From assembly GCF_965656765.1 (NCBI RefSeq), contig NZ_CBFHLV010000001.1:1-64000 (forward strand): 64,000 nucleotides of DNA, given 5' to 3'. Below the pieces are notes generated by a model, which saw only the letters and a list, made by a program, of their open reading frames with translations, searched no databases and was not told where the DNA came from. This document shows positions 34,523-43,722 of the stretch, piece after piece. Position numbers and translations under genes: made by a program. Each line of letters starts with the position of its first letter. Within the stretch, counting starts at the first letter, position 1. The DNA is from Marivita sp965656765. GTDB lineage: Bacteria; Pseudomonadota; Alphaproteobacteria; Rhodobacterales; Rhodobacteraceae.

Positions 34523-35011
34523 TCATCGATGACGGCGGACCCGTTCGGCCAATTCCATCAACCGATCTTCGATGCGATCCGCATAGGCCTCGCGTTCTGC
34601 ATCGGTCATATTTGCAATCCGATTGGCCAGCACCTGTCGCCCCATCTCTTCGCGGCGCGCCCGTTGGGTAGATTGTTCCGCCATCGCGGTCACAAAGGCG
34701 TCGGGGTTGAACGGGGTTGCCCGCACCGTGTCGAGTGTCGCTCGCATGTCCGCGATAAACGCGTCCCGGTCGCGGCCTTGTTTTTCCAAGCCTGCCATGA
34801 AGTCCCGGCGCAGTGCTCGGCGGTCTTCATCATCAAGCGCGCGGGTGTAGAACGATCCAAAGTCACTGCGATCCCGACCTCCGGGACGGTCCGGCCCCCC
34901 AACGATCAGAAAACCGATTGCGGCCCCGATGACCAACACGTTCAAGGCCACCGAGGTGAACAGCGTCAGGCGTATCCAAAGCGGGGTTTTGAGTTTCGAG
35001 GTTTCGGTCAT
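34523..35011 (-). CDS. periplasmic heavy-metal-sensor-like protein
   Basis: The 162-residue protein has one N-terminal membrane anchor (about residues 12-38) and a helical, Arg/Glu-rich periplasmic part resembling the CnrX/ZraP/RsrA-associated heavy-metal resistance family. No Cys or His cluster is visible, so direct metal binding is doubtful. I chose the ATG at 35011, which has a GGTGG site 9 bases upstream and overlaps the preceding gene by ATGTC spacing. It follows an ECF sigma factor and a putative anti-sigma factor and may modulate them. Confidence 0.75.
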   Translation of the reverse strand: MTETSKLKTPLWIRLTLFTSVALNVLVIGAAIGFLIVGGPDRPGGRDRSDFGSFYTRALDDEDRRALRRDFMAGLEKQGRDRDAFIADMRATLDTVRATPFNPDAFVTAMAEQSTQRARREEMGRQVLANRIANMTDAEREAYADRIEDRLMELAERVRRHR

Positions 35012-35012
35012 G

Positions 35013-35354
35013 TCAGCCATCCACCAGCAAGAGATCGAACGCGCCAAGACCTGCACCGGTATCGAACGCAGCATTTTCGACGGGCGATAAGGTCAGCATC
35101 AAGTCATCGGTCAAGGCACCACCTGCCCAGACACCGACGCAAGCTGTCATGGCCAGTCCGGCCATTGCTGGCCAGCCACCCAAAGTGCCAAAAAGCTGCC
35201 GCCACAGCGGTTGCCGTTCGGCTTTCGGCATTTCGGCCATCGCATCCGACACCACCCGCGCCATCAGGCCATCGGGCAGGTTCGGCGTCATCTGACGCGC
35301 TTCCGCGAATGCCGCCTCTAGCGGGTCGTTAAAGGGAGGTTTCGACTGTGTCAT
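35013..35354 (-). CDS. putative anti-sigma factor membrane protein
   Basis: The 113-residue protein has a cytoplasmic N-terminal part (about 1-50) and one hydrophobic segment (about 60-82). It begins 26 bases before the end of the sigma factor gene, a spacing typical of ECF sigma/anti-sigma pairs. There is no zinc HxxxCxxC motif, so it is not a ZAS-type factor. The role is inferred from position. Confidence 0.65.
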   Translation of the reverse strand: MTQSKPPFNDPLEAAFAEARQMTPNLPDGLMARVVSDAMAEMPKAERQPLWRQLFGTLGGWPAMAGLAMTACVGVWAGGALTDDLMLTLSPVENAAFDTGAGLGAFDLLLVDG

Positions 35355-35928
35355 CTATATATCCCAAGTCTCTGCGCTGGCCGCTTAAAATTGCGGACAG
35401 AGCCCGTTTGCCGCGCGCGGTCAGACTTTCAACCGCGCGTGGCCCAATGTCCATGATTTGGGCAATCTCGGTATTGCCCAAACCTTCAATGTGACGCAGC
35501 ACCACCGCCTGCCTTTGGCGATCAGGCAATTGCATCAGCGCGTCTTCCAGCGCCATGTGTCGAGCCTTTGCCTGCATCTGCGCTTCGACACCCGGACGAT
35601 CATCCGCGACCTCAAGCTCTTCCGGTAAACCGTCCGGCCTCGTTTTGCGCAGCCGGTCAATGCAAAGATTTGCAGTCACACGATAGAGCCATGTCCTTAC
35701 CGATGCGCCGCCTTGGGCGTCCCATCCAGGGGCTTGCCGCCACAACCGCAGCATTGCGTCTTGCGCCACATCTTCTGCTTCGGCCCGGTCGTTGAGCATT
35801 CGAAACGCGTGCGCAAACACCAATGGTGTATAGGCAGTCGCCAGCGAGCGCGCCGCGTCGGTATCACCGGCAGCATAAGCTTTTAGCAGCGCCGCTTCGG
35901 CAGCAGGATCGGTATTGCTCTGGGTCAT
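35329..35928 (-). CDS. ECF sigma factor
   Basis: The 199-residue protein has sigma-70 region 2 (AFRMLNDRAEAEDVAQDAMLRLW, about residues 40-62) and region 4 (LPDRQRQAVVLRHIEGLGN, about 135-153, then EIAQIMDIGPRAVESLTARG). I chose the ATG at 35928 (MTQSN); the frame is open further upstream but without family match. It sits between the EF-hand gene and the putative anti-sigma gene. No consensus promoter can be called by eye. Confidence 0.9.
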   Translation of the reverse strand: MTQSNTDPAAEAALLKAYAAGDTDAARSLATAYTPLVFAHAFRMLNDRAEAEDVAQDAMLRLWRQAPGWDAQGGASVRTWLYRVTANLCIDRLRKTRPDGLPEELEVADDRPGVEAQMQAKARHMALEDALMQLPDRQRQAVVLRHIEGLGNTEIAQIMDIGPRAVESLTARGKRALSAILSGQRRDLGYIDDTVETSL

Positions 35929-36013
35929 GACACCGTGCGGTTGAAAACGTGGGTCCAGTCTAGCAGGAGAAATGAGCGATGTACCCGCACCGCTCATAAT
36001 CCGTCACATGCGT

Positions 36014-36496
36014 TTAACGATTGCCATGACGCTTCCCGCCAAAAAGACCACCACGTTTGCCACCATGATCGCCCATACGTGCTTCAGCGAATTCCTCGGC
36101 GCTCACCGAACCGTCATCATTCGCATCTAGGCGTTCAAACATCCGGGCTGGATCACGACGGGATTTGATCTCGTCCTCTGACAATGCGCCATCGTTATTT
36201 GTATCAAACCGGGCAATCATGCGTTCTGCCCGTTGTGCCGCCCGATCCTGACCCACTGATGCAATTTCTTCGGCGGTCAACAGACCATCGCCATTTGTAT
36301 CGGCGCGGGCAAAACGGCTGGCGCCAGCTGCAAACTCTTCCGCGGTCACTGTGCCATCGCCGTTGGTATCAAGTTCGGCAAAGGCCTCGGCGCGGCGATC
36401 TTCGCGGTTGGAATTGTCCTGTGCAAATGCGGTGCTTGCACCTGTGGCCAGAAGAGCCGCAATGATTAGTGTCGAAACCTGCTTGTTCAAAGTCAT
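36014..36496 (-). CDS. secreted EF-hand protein
   Basis: The 160-residue protein has a signal peptide (residues 1-25, ending AFAQ) and four EF-hand loops at about 43-54 (DTNGDGTVTAEE), 66-77, 98-109 and 124-135, each with acidic ligands and a final Glu. It should bind calcium in the periplasm. A Gly/Lys/His-rich tail ends the protein. I chose the ATG at 36496 because the signal peptide begins there. It lies upstream of the ECF sigma gene and may be a target or input of that regulon. Confidence 0.88.
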   Translation of the reverse strand: MTLNKQVSTLIIAALLATGASTAFAQDNSNREDRRAEAFAELDTNGDGTVTAEEFAAGASRFARADTNGDGLLTAEEIASVGQDRAAQRAERMIARFDTNNDGALSEDEIKSRRDPARMFERLDANDDGSVSAEEFAEARMGDHGGKRGGLFGGKRHGNR

Positions 36497-36729
36497 GTCT
36501 TTTCCTTTCCATGCCCGGCCTGTGCGCCAGATCTTTTCAAAAATCGGCCCAAGACATTGATCTCTTGTCTTGGCATCCACTGCGTTTCACGGGAGCCACA
36601 GCAGATTCCGTCGCAGAAATTCTCAGTAGGGCATCACAGGTCCGTGATTTGCGACATCCAGCCGCAAGGACAGTTTGGCGACTGTTCATCCCGAGCTCTG
36701 ATCGCCATTTTGTAGGTGGGAGTGCGAAA

Positions 36730-37128
36730 ATGACGACATCACATGTGACTGATCAGGACGAAGATCGTCCGACTTGGCCTGCTGTGCGCAAAGGCTGGCG
36801 GCGGAAATGCCCGAAATGCGGCAGCGGCCCTTTGCTGCGCGGCTACCTCAAGGTGCGTGATACCTGTCCGGTCTGCCGGGAAGAGCTGCATCACCACCGT
36901 GCCGATGATGGCCCGGCATATCTGACGATTCTGATCGTCGGGCATTTGATGGCGCCGCTTTTGCACATCGTGTTTGTTAACTTTCGCCCGGAACCTTTGG
37001 TGCTGTTTACGATCTTCGCGGTTGGCTGCGTCGCCCTGACGCTTTACCTTCTGCCAAGATTGAAAGGGGCAATCGTTGCGTTTCAGTGGTCGCGACAGAT
37101 GCATGGGTTTGCCAACAGCCCGTCCTGA
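36730..37128 (+). CDS. DUF983 membrane protein
   Basis: The 132-residue protein has an N-terminal zinc-ribbon-like pair CPKC (C27, C30) and CPVC (C46, C49) followed by two membrane helices (about 62-84 and 90-112). This is the DUF983 layout, often found near cytochrome oxidase genes in alphaproteobacteria but here alone. I chose the ATG at 36730; the frame is open upstream without family match. The following NUDIX gene begins 30 bases later on the same strand. Confidence 0.85.
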   Translation: MTTSHVTDQDEDRPTWPAVRKGWRRKCPKCGSGPLLRGYLKVRDTCPVCREELHHHRADDGPAYLTILIVGHLMAPLLHIVFVNFRPEPLVLFTIFAVGCVALTLYLLPRLKGAIVAFQWSRQMHGFANSPS

Positions 37129-37158
37129 CCCTTTCATAATCGAAGGAGGGACGCGGGT

Positions 37159-37863
37159 GTGACCGGGACAGAAGCTATCGACAAGACTGCGATCCGTGAT
37201 GCGTCCACGGTTATCGTACTCCGCAACCGCAATCACCAACCAAGTGTGCTGATGGGCCAACGCGGCGCAAAGGCCGCGTTTATGCCAAACAAGTTCGTAT
37301 TTCCCGGTGGCGCGGTCGATCAAGAAGATGCAGCGGTGCCGTTTGCAGCTCCATTGTCACCGCTTTGCACGAGCCGATTGATCGACGATTCCCCACCCGA
37401 GCGCGCGGCTGCATTGGCTGCAGCCGCAATCCGTGAATTGTGGGAAGAAACCGGTCAAATCCTTGGACAGCCCGGTGCATGGGATACGCCACCAGACAAT
37501 TGGCGCGATTTTGCGGCCCAAGGGCATCTGCCCAATGCAGCGCCTTTGCAATTCGTGTTTCGCGCGATCACACCACCGGGTCGGCCACGCCGGTTCGATG
37601 CACGGTTTTTCCTTCTTGATGCCGAAGACCTCGTCAGCAACCCAGACGACTTCTCGGCCGCTTCTGACGAGCTTGCGCATCTACAATGGATCAGCCTCGA
37701 CAAGGTGCGCGGATTCGACCTTCCGTTCATCACCGAGGTCGTGCTTGCCGAAGTGGCGGCCCGCGCCGCAGACCCGACGCCCCCAGCCTCGGTTCCGTTC
37801 TTCCGCAATGACGATGAAGAAAGCCTGTTCCTGCGCCTTTATGGTCGCCCATTGCCTGACTAG
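37159..37863 (+). CDS. NUDIX hydrolase
   Basis: The 234-residue protein has the NUDIX box ending in RELWEETGQIL, preceded by FPGGAVDQED near residue 50. It starts with GTG at 37159, with AAGGAGGG 9 bases upstream. Members hydrolyse nucleoside diphosphates linked to another group; the length and layout recall the coenzyme-A / ADP-ribose-type subgroup (like human NUDT19), but the substrate is uncertain. Its 3' end overlaps the convergent EamA gene by 4 bases. Confidence 0.88.
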   Translation: MTGTEAIDKTAIRDASTVIVLRNRNHQPSVLMGQRGAKAAFMPNKFVFPGGAVDQEDAAVPFAAPLSPLCTSRLIDDSPPERAAALAAAAIRELWEETGQILGQPGAWDTPPDNWRDFAAQGHLPNAAPLQFVFRAITPPGRPRRFDARFFLLDAEDLVSNPDDFSAASDELAHLQWISLDKVRGFDLPFITEVVLAEVAARAADPTPPASVPFFRNDDEESLFLRLYGRPLPD

Positions 37864-38762
37864 ATGACGAGGATGAAGGTCAGGATCGATATCGCCAAAA
37901 AGCCGATTCCGATCGATTCCCGCACTGTCACGGTTTCCTTGAAGAACAAGACCGATGCGAGCAGCGAAAAGATTAGCTCGATTTGCCCAACCGCTTGGAC
38001 ATAAGCCGCCGTCTGCAAGGTAAAGGCCGTAAACCATCCCAGTGACCCAGCCATTGAGGTCAACCCAACCCAGACCGCCGTCTTCCGCGCCCGCCAGACC
38101 GCAGTAACCTGCCCTGGTTCACGCCAGCGCAACCACAGTGCCATAGCGATAAACTGGGACGCCGTAACACATGTCAGCGTGATTGCAGCCCTTAACAAGG
38201 CGTCATCACTGTCGATCTGAAGCGATGCAGCCCGATAGCCGGTTGCAGAGAACGCAAAGAAAAAACCTGACGTCAGCCCCAAGACGGTGGCACGACTGCT
38301 CAGGCTTTTCCAAAGGCCGTGCTCAAGCCCCGGTGTCCGCGAAAGTAACAGAACCCCGATCAAGCCAATCAGGATCGCGCCCCACCCGGCAATCGAAACC
38401 TCTGCGCCAAAAAAGGCGACACCAACTATCGCGGTCTGGATCACCTCGGTCTTTTTGAACGTGATCCCCACAGCGAAATTGCGTTGCCGGAATAAGGCTA
38501 CAACACAAACCGTGGCCAGAATCTGCGTGATCGCGCCAAGCCAAGCGTAGAACCAGAACCACCCATCCAGAGAAGGCACGTTTGCATCCTGTGCCCAGAG
38601 GTAGACAAGCGTCACCAACATCGCCGCCGGGGCAGCATAGGCAAAACGGGCAAAGGTCGATCCTGCTGTGCTCAACACGCCAATGCTCAGCACTTTTTGC
38701 AGCATGAACCGCACGGTCTGAAACAAAGCAGCGGCGACGCTGGCGAATATCCAAAGCTCCAT
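37860..38762 (-). CDS. EamA/DMT-superfamily transporter
   Basis: The 300-residue protein has about ten hydrophobic helices and two EamA repeats (about 5-140 and 155-298), ending with the typical FFKETVTVRESIGIGFLAIS. Members export or import metabolites such as amino acids or nucleotide sugars. It lies next to a desaturase on the same strand, 19 bases away. Substrate unknown. Confidence 0.88.
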   Translation of the reverse strand: MELWIFASVAAALFQTVRFMLQKVLSIGVLSTAGSTFARFAYAAPAAMLVTLVYLWAQDANVPSLDGWFWFYAWLGAITQILATVCVVALFRQRNFAVGITFKKTEVIQTAIVGVAFFGAEVSIAGWGAILIGLIGVLLLSRTPGLEHGLWKSLSSRATVLGLTSGFFFAFSATGYRAASLQIDSDDALLRAAITLTCVTASQFIAMALWLRWREPGQVTAVWRARKTAVWVGLTSMAGSLGWFTAFTLQTAAYVQAVGQIELIFSLLASVLFFKETVTVRESIGIGFLAISILTFILVI

Positions 38763-38781
38763 GCGTCTCTATGGCGTCAGG

Positions 38782-39714
38782 TTAGCTGTCTTGTCCATCC
38801 CGATAGAGTGGATGCGGAACCGGATCCTTGGCGCGAAACAGATACTTGCGCGCGATCTCGGCATAGGTGCTGTAGCTATAGCCTTGGTTTGACTCCAAGA
38901 ACTGTGCGCGGTGCGTTTGGTAGAGCTTTGGTAAAGCGTACCACGGCACCCCAGGATGCATATGGTGAACGACATGCAGGTTGTTGTGCAGGAACAAAAG
39001 CGCAAAAAGTCCACGGTCTTCGACTATCGCAGTGCGCGCTAAAGTACGATCATGCGCCTGATGCTCAAGAAACGTGCGCAACTTGAGCAGCGATAGGGAA
39101 AGATAGACCGAGATCAGCCAAGCCCAGAGCGGCATTGTTGCAAGCGCGGTCATCCACCAAACGACAACGGCAATCGCCGGAAGATGCAAGAGCCATCCCA
39201 AAAGCACGCGGCGGTCACCCGCACGGATCAGCCGCCAGTCAGTTTGCATGAATGAGATCTGCCCAAGGATCGGCCCAATGATCAATCGCCCTGCTAGCGT
39301 GTTGTTAAGGCGATAAAGCGCCTTGCGCCATGCTGGCAAGCCAGCCCAGACCACAGGGTCAAGGTAGTTGGTTTCCGGGTCATCATAGGGATCGGTCAGG
39401 TTTTCGTCTTGGTGATGCGCCAAATGCGTGTCCCGAAACCTAAGGTAGGGTACCAACAGCGTCAGCGCCGGGAAAACCAAAGCGGCGTTCAGGGTCTTAT
39501 TCGAAGTTGGATGCCCGTGCAGCGCCTCGTGGCTAAGAGAAGAATGCTGCGCACCGGCAAGGGCACACAGCACGATTGCCAGCGCAACTGACCCCTCGGC
39601 GATCCACAACGTGGCCGATGCCCAAAGCCCATATGTCAAAACCAAAAGCGCTACCGTCGGCCATTCAGCCAGCCGTCTTAACTCTGCCGAACGCGGCAAA
39701 GGCAAGTCTGTCAT
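38782..39714 (-). CDS. membrane fatty acid desaturase
   Basis: The 310-residue protein has the three histidine boxes of membrane-bound diiron desaturases: HEALHGH (62-68), HLAHH (97-101) and HNNLHVVHH (about 245-253), with membrane helices between. It introduces a double bond or hydroxyl into a lipid chain. I chose the ATG at 39714, since the family starts there. It is transcribed divergently from the XRE regulator across 121 bases holding a perfect dyad, so that regulator may control it. Confidence 0.9.
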   Translation of the reverse strand: MTDLPLPRSAELRRLAEWPTVALLVLTYGLWASATLWIAEGSVALAIVLCALAGAQHSSLSHEALHGHPTSNKTLNAALVFPALTLLVPYLRFRDTHLAHHQDENLTDPYDDPETNYLDPVVWAGLPAWRKALYRLNNTLAGRLIIGPILGQISFMQTDWRLIRAGDRRVLLGWLLHLPAIAVVVWWMTALATMPLWAWLISVYLSLSLLKLRTFLEHQAHDRTLARTAIVEDRGLFALLFLHNNLHVVHHMHPGVPWYALPKLYQTHRAQFLESNQGYSYSTYAEIARKYLFRAKDPVPHPLYRDGQDS

Positions 39715-39799
39715 GAAATACCTCATGTGTTCCCGAAGGACACCATAGGCACGCAAACTCGTTTGTAGAATTCTGGAAACAGTGCACAATTATCTAGTA

Positions 39800-39817
39800 T
39801 GGTGATTTTTATCACCA
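39800..39817. promoter_or_regulatory. candidate operator of the XRE regulator
   Basis: TGGTGAT and ATCACCA form a perfect 7-bp dyad around a TTTT spacer, 18 bases before the XRE gene and in the divergent gap shared with the desaturase. This is the size and place expected for autoregulation by a helix-turn-helix protein. Confidence 0.6.
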
Positions 39818-39835
39818 AAGAGGTATATTCTCTGC

Positions 39836-40684
39836 ATGGACAAACGTCAGCGCGCCGATCTCTTTCGCACCCGCCTTGTTACGGCCATTGCCCGTGCCGG
39901 AACCAATCAAAGTGTGCTTGCCCGGCGTACCGGCGTCGACCGGTCCACGATTTCGCAGCTTTTGCGCGATGACGCTGCGCGGCTTCCGAATGCCCATGTT
40001 GTCGGCGCCTGCGCCACTGCTTTGGGCGTGTCGGCCGATTGGTTGCTCGGCCTTGCCGAACATCCGGAAAATGCCGCTGACCTTTTGGCCAGTGCATTGA
40101 CGCTGACCAATGCACCTCGGGCGTTCGTCGATCAGCAGATCTTCGATTGGCATCGAGAGGCGGAAGGTTACAAAATTCGCCATGTGCCAGCAGCCCTTCC
40201 GGACATGCTCAAGACCAACGAAGTTCTTGGCTGGGAGTACGGCCCACACCTTGGGCGCACTGCAGCACAGGCCATCACCGCGTCTGCAAATCGGCTTGCT
40301 TGGATGCGCCAATCGGCCTCCGACTACGAAATAGCCATGCCGCTTTACGAACTCGACAGCTTTGTCGCCGGGACGGGGTATTACGACGGCCTATCGCTTG
40401 ATTTGCGGCGGCAGCAGATCGACCATTGGCTTGATTTGTCCAAAGCGCTTTATCCCAGAATGCGCATCTACCTGTTCGATGCACGCAGACTTTTCTCGGC
40501 CCCGATCACAGTGTTCGGCCCGTTGCTTTCGGTGATCTATGTCGGCAGCAACTATCTCGCTTTTCGCGACACCCAGCGCGTTCGGGCCTTCTCGGACCAC
40601 TTCGATCACCTGGTCCGCGAGGCCCATATTACTGCGCGCGCCTTCCCAGATCATTTGGCGCAGTTGCGTAACTCTATGGCCTGA
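39836..40684 (+). CDS. XRE-family transcription regulator
   Basis: The 282-residue protein has an N-terminal XRE helix-turn-helix (about residues 8-65, with QSVLARRTGVDRSTISQLL) and a long C-terminal domain without recognised ligand pocket, including YEIAMPLYELDSF and YPRMRIYLFDARRLFSAP. Such regulators often respond to small molecules through the C-terminal part. It is divergent from the desaturase and likely binds the dyad upstream of its own gene. Confidence 0.88.
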   Translation: MDKRQRADLFRTRLVTAIARAGTNQSVLARRTGVDRSTISQLLRDDAARLPNAHVVGACATALGVSADWLLGLAEHPENAADLLASALTLTNAPRAFVDQQIFDWHREAEGYKIRHVPAALPDMLKTNEVLGWEYGPHLGRTAAQAITASANRLAWMRQSASDYEIAMPLYELDSFVAGTGYYDGLSLDLRRQQIDHWLDLSKALYPRMRIYLFDARRLFSAPITVFGPLLSVIYVGSNYLAFRDTQRVRAFSDHFDHLVREAHITARAFPDHLAQLRNSMA

Positions 40685-40688
40685 CGGT

Positions 40689-40841
40689 TTATTGGGCATC
40701 TTTTAGCGGCCGACCATCCTCAGCCGCCCAATCAGACAAGATCGCCTCGGCGGCCTGCTCTCTGTTCCGGATCGCGGCTGGAAGCGCCGTGGCCAAGATA
40801 GCGTTACCGCAGAATTCAATTCCTGTGAATGGCGTGCCCAT
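40689..40841 (-). CDS. possible small protein downstream of the aldo/keto reductase
   Basis: A 50-codon frame starts 5 bases after the aldo/keto reductase stop, with no obvious ribosome site. Its C-terminal half (IRNREQAAEAILSDWAAEDG) looks like an ordinary helix, which is why I list it. It could equally be noncoding filler before the convergent XRE gene. Confidence 0.2.
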   Translation of the reverse strand: MGTPFTGIEFCGNAILATALPAAIRNREQAAEAILSDWAAEDGRPLKDAQ

Positions 40842-40845
40842 CGGG

Positions 40846-41889
40846 TTAGTACGGCATCGGATGCTGCTTGTGCGCCGCATCAAGTGCAGCGAGAACATCA
40901 TCACCCAAGGACATATCCGCCGCTTTCAGCAGATAGGACAACTGCTCTGGTGTCGTCGCCCCAAAGATCGACGAGGCCACAAAGGGACGCCGTGCAGACC
41001 AAGCCAACGCCATCAAAGCCAGATCAAGACCCGCTTCATCGGCCACCTTGGCATAGGCGTCGACCGCCTCGAACGCGCGGTCGGTTTTGCGCCCGCCAAG
41101 AGTGCCGTTGAGCGCCATACGCGATCCTTCGGGGATCGCGCCATTCTGGTACTTGCCGGTCAGCAACCCCGCGGCCAGAGGTGAAAAAGGCAGCAAAGAC
41201 ACCTCTTCGTTCACCAAGAGTTCGGCCAGATCAGTGTCCGCCAATCGGCACATCAGGGAATACTCGTTCTGAATAGTCTCCATACGTGGCCCGGCCATCG
41301 CCTCGGCCACGCGCAACCACATGGCGGTGCCCCACGTGCTTTCGTTCGACAAACCGATATGCCGGATCCGCCCCTTTTCAATCTCGCGGCCCAGCGCGCC
41401 TAAAACGTCTGCCATATTCTGCAGGGTCACGGTGCGGTCTTGTGACGTGGGGTCGAATGTCCAGTTCTGGCGGAACATGTAGGAGCCACGATTTGGCCAG
41501 TGCAATTGATATAAGTCGATGTGGTCGATCTTGAGCCGCTGCAACGATCCTTCGACAGCCTCCGGAACCGATTCAGCGGTGATCGGCGCTCCATCACGCA
41601 CGTATTGCATTCCTTCGCCGGAATGCTTGGTCGCCACGACATACGCGTTTCGGCGGCCAGTTTTCTTGAACCAGTTGCCAAGAATTTCTTCTGTCAGACC
41701 GATGGTTTCTTTGGCGATTGGATTGACCGGGTACATCTCGGCGGCATCGAGAAAATTGATCCCGACATCGAGCGACATATCCATTTGTGTATGAGCATCC
41801 GCCTCGGATGTCTGGTTGCCGAAAGTCATGGTCCCAAGACAGAGTTCGGACACCTCAAGATCGGTCTTGCCCAGTCGGTTCATCTTCAT
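40846..41889 (-). CDS. aldo/keto reductase
   Basis: The 347-residue protein has the AKR barrel with LDAAEMYP (catalytic Asp and Tyr, near residues 48-55), KTGRRNAYVVATKHSG carrying the catalytic Lys region, and DLYQLHWPNRG. It resembles the YajO/Tas-like group that reduces carbonyls with NADPH. An internal Met two residues in is an alternative start. It follows modABC on the same strand after a 40-base gap and may be transcribed from it or alone. Confidence 0.9.
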   Translation of the reverse strand: MKMNRLGKTDLEVSELCLGTMTFGNQTSEADAHTQMDMSLDVGINFLDAAEMYPVNPIAKETIGLTEEILGNWFKKTGRRNAYVVATKHSGEGMQYVRDGAPITAESVPEAVEGSLQRLKIDHIDLYQLHWPNRGSYMFRQNWTFDPTSQDRTVTLQNMADVLGALGREIEKGRIRHIGLSNESTWGTAMWLRVAEAMAGPRMETIQNEYSLMCRLADTDLAELLVNEEVSLLPFSPLAAGLLTGKYQNGAIPEGSRMALNGTLGGRKTDRAFEAVDAYAKVADEAGLDLALMALAWSARRPFVASSIFGATTPEQLSYLLKAADMSLGDDVLAALDAAHKQHPMPY

Positions 41890-41929
41890 CGCGCGTTCCT
41901 ATCACATTCGGTTGCGCGCAAAGTAGCGG

Positions 41930-43027
41930 CTATAGCCCGCTCTGCAAGCCGACAGCGATGTCGGTCTGTGATACGGCAACCGATTTCATGACAGCGTAAC
42001 ACTTGGCCCCTTCGATGATATTCAAAGCGTCCGCACTGCGGCGCGTGATCCGGGCCAGCAACCGATCTTCGCCAGCTTGCAACTGAACGATCACGCCCGG
42101 TCCTTCGCCCCTACGCACCGTCAAAACACGCACAGGCAGGATGTTAAGTGCTGACAAGCCGTCGGGTCGGGTGGTTGACAGAATCACGTCCTGCGCCAGG
42201 ATCCGGACCCGGAGCTTTGCCCCTAAAGGCGCATCGACAGCGGGCAGATACAGCCGACCGCCCGAGATATCCAATGTGCTCAATCCGTCCTGCGGCTCTG
42301 CCGCGACCGTCGCAGACAGAACTGCACCCGCATCCCGGATGCCCAACATGCGAACCATATCGGGGTCGGTCAAAACTTCTTCGGGCGCACCGGACCGGAT
42401 CACACGTCCCTCATCGATCAGAACAATATGCGTTGCAAGCCGCGCAACTTCGGCCATGTTGTGGGTCACATACAGGATCGGCAGCCCGGTTTCGCGTTGC
42501 AGTGTTTCCAGATAGGGTAAAATCTCTGCCTTTCGCGGCCCATCCAGTGATGCCAACGGTTCATCCATCAAAAGCATCTCCGGCTCGGACAACAAGGCCC
42601 GCCCTATGGCGACACGTTGCGCTTCTCCACCAGATAGGGAATGCGTCCGCCGTTCGAACAAATGACCAATGCCAAGAAGCGCCCCGACCTCATCCGGATT
42701 GCGCGCGCCACGACGACTGACTTTTGCAGCGTAACAAAGATTGTCTCGCACGCTGAGATGAGGAAAAAGGCGGCTGTCCTGAAACACATATCCCAGCCGC
42801 CGTTTGTGCACCGGAACGTCGATCTTTTCAGTCGCATCATAGAGAACCCGACCGTTCAATGTGATACGTCCCTTTTCGGGCGTCACAAGCCCGGCGATAG
42901 ATTTCACAATTGAGGTTTTACCGCTTCCCGAACGCCCGAACAGCACGGTAACACCCTCTGGCGCATGGAATGCCGTCTGGAGGTCAAACCCACCCAGCGT
43001 CCGTTGGATTTCGACGGACAAACTCAT
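41930..43027 (-). CDS. modC: molybdate ABC transporter ATP-binding protein
   Basis: The 365-residue ATPase has Walker A GRSGSGKT at 31-38, the LSGGEAQR signature, MLLMDEPLASLD as Walker B and a C-terminal TOBE-like domain (about 290-360) that binds molybdate in ModC proteins. I chose the ATG at 43027, overlapping the modB stop by ATGA. It powers molybdate uptake for molybdoenzymes. Confidence 0.94.
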   Translation of the reverse strand: MSLSVEIQRTLGGFDLQTAFHAPEGVTVLFGRSGSGKTSIVKSIAGLVTPEKGRITLNGRVLYDATEKIDVPVHKRRLGYVFQDSRLFPHLSVRDNLCYAAKVSRRGARNPDEVGALLGIGHLFERRTHSLSGGEAQRVAIGRALLSEPEMLLMDEPLASLDGPRKAEILPYLETLQRETGLPILYVTHNMAEVARLATHIVLIDEGRVIRSGAPEEVLTDPDMVRMLGIRDAGAVLSATVAAEPQDGLSTLDISGGRLYLPAVDAPLGAKLRVRILAQDVILSTTRPDGLSALNILPVRVLTVRRGEGPGVIVQLQAGEDRLLARITRRSADALNIIEGAKCYAVMKSVAVSQTDIAVGLQSGL

Positions 43028-43722
43028 GATCCCGATATCCGTTGCGCCACTTTGCGGGACAACCATTCCGACAGGATCAGCGCACTGATCGCAATCGCCA
43101 CAGCCACCATCACAAGCCGGATCGCGCTCGTCTCACCCCCGGGCACTTGCAGGAATGCATAAATCGCGGAAGGGACGGTTCGAGTTTCCCCCGGGATGTT
43201 CGACACAAAGGTTATCGTAGCGCCGAATTCGCCCATCGCCTTGGCAAAGGCCAAAACGGTTCCAGCGATAATGCCGGGCAGGATCAGCGGCAAAGTGACA
43301 GTGCCAAAGACCGTGACCCGGCTCGCACCCAGGGTTGCAGCGGCCTCCTCCAGCTTTGGATCGACCGCCTCAATCGCAAGCCGGATTGCCCGGACCATCA
43401 GGGGGAAGGCCATGATCGACGCCGCCAGCGCCGCGCCGGTCCACTGGAAAGCCAGAGTAACGCCGAAGATGTCATAAAGCGCCGAGCCAACGGGCCCTTG
43501 CCGACCAAAGCTAAGAAGAAGCAGATAACCCGTGACCACCGGGGGCAAAACCAAAGGCAGATGCACCAACCAGTTCAGGACATCGCGCCCGATAAATCGC
43601 CCGCGCGCCAGCGCCAGTGCACACAGCAGACCAAAGGGCAGGCTGAGCAAAGTTGCCCAAAACGACACCTTGAGCGACAACGCGACCGCTTGCCATTCTT
43701 CGGGACCCAGCCATTCGGTCAT
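43024..43722 (-). CDS. modB: molybdate ABC transporter permease
   Basis: The 232-residue membrane protein has five to six helices and the EAA-type coupling loop (EEAAATLGASRVTVF). Its start overlaps modA by 4 bases and its stop overlaps modC. This order is the usual modABC layout. Confidence 0.94.
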   Translation of the reverse strand: MTEWLGPEEWQAVALSLKVSFWATLLSLPFGLLCALALARGRFIGRDVLNWLVHLPLVLPPVVTGYLLLLSFGRQGPVGSALYDIFGVTLAFQWTGAALAASIMAFPLMVRAIRLAIEAVDPKLEEAAATLGASRVTVFGTVTLPLILPGIIAGTVLAFAKAMGEFGATITFVSNIPGETRTVPSAIYAFLQVPGGETSAIRLVMVAVAIAISALILSEWLSRKVAQRISGS

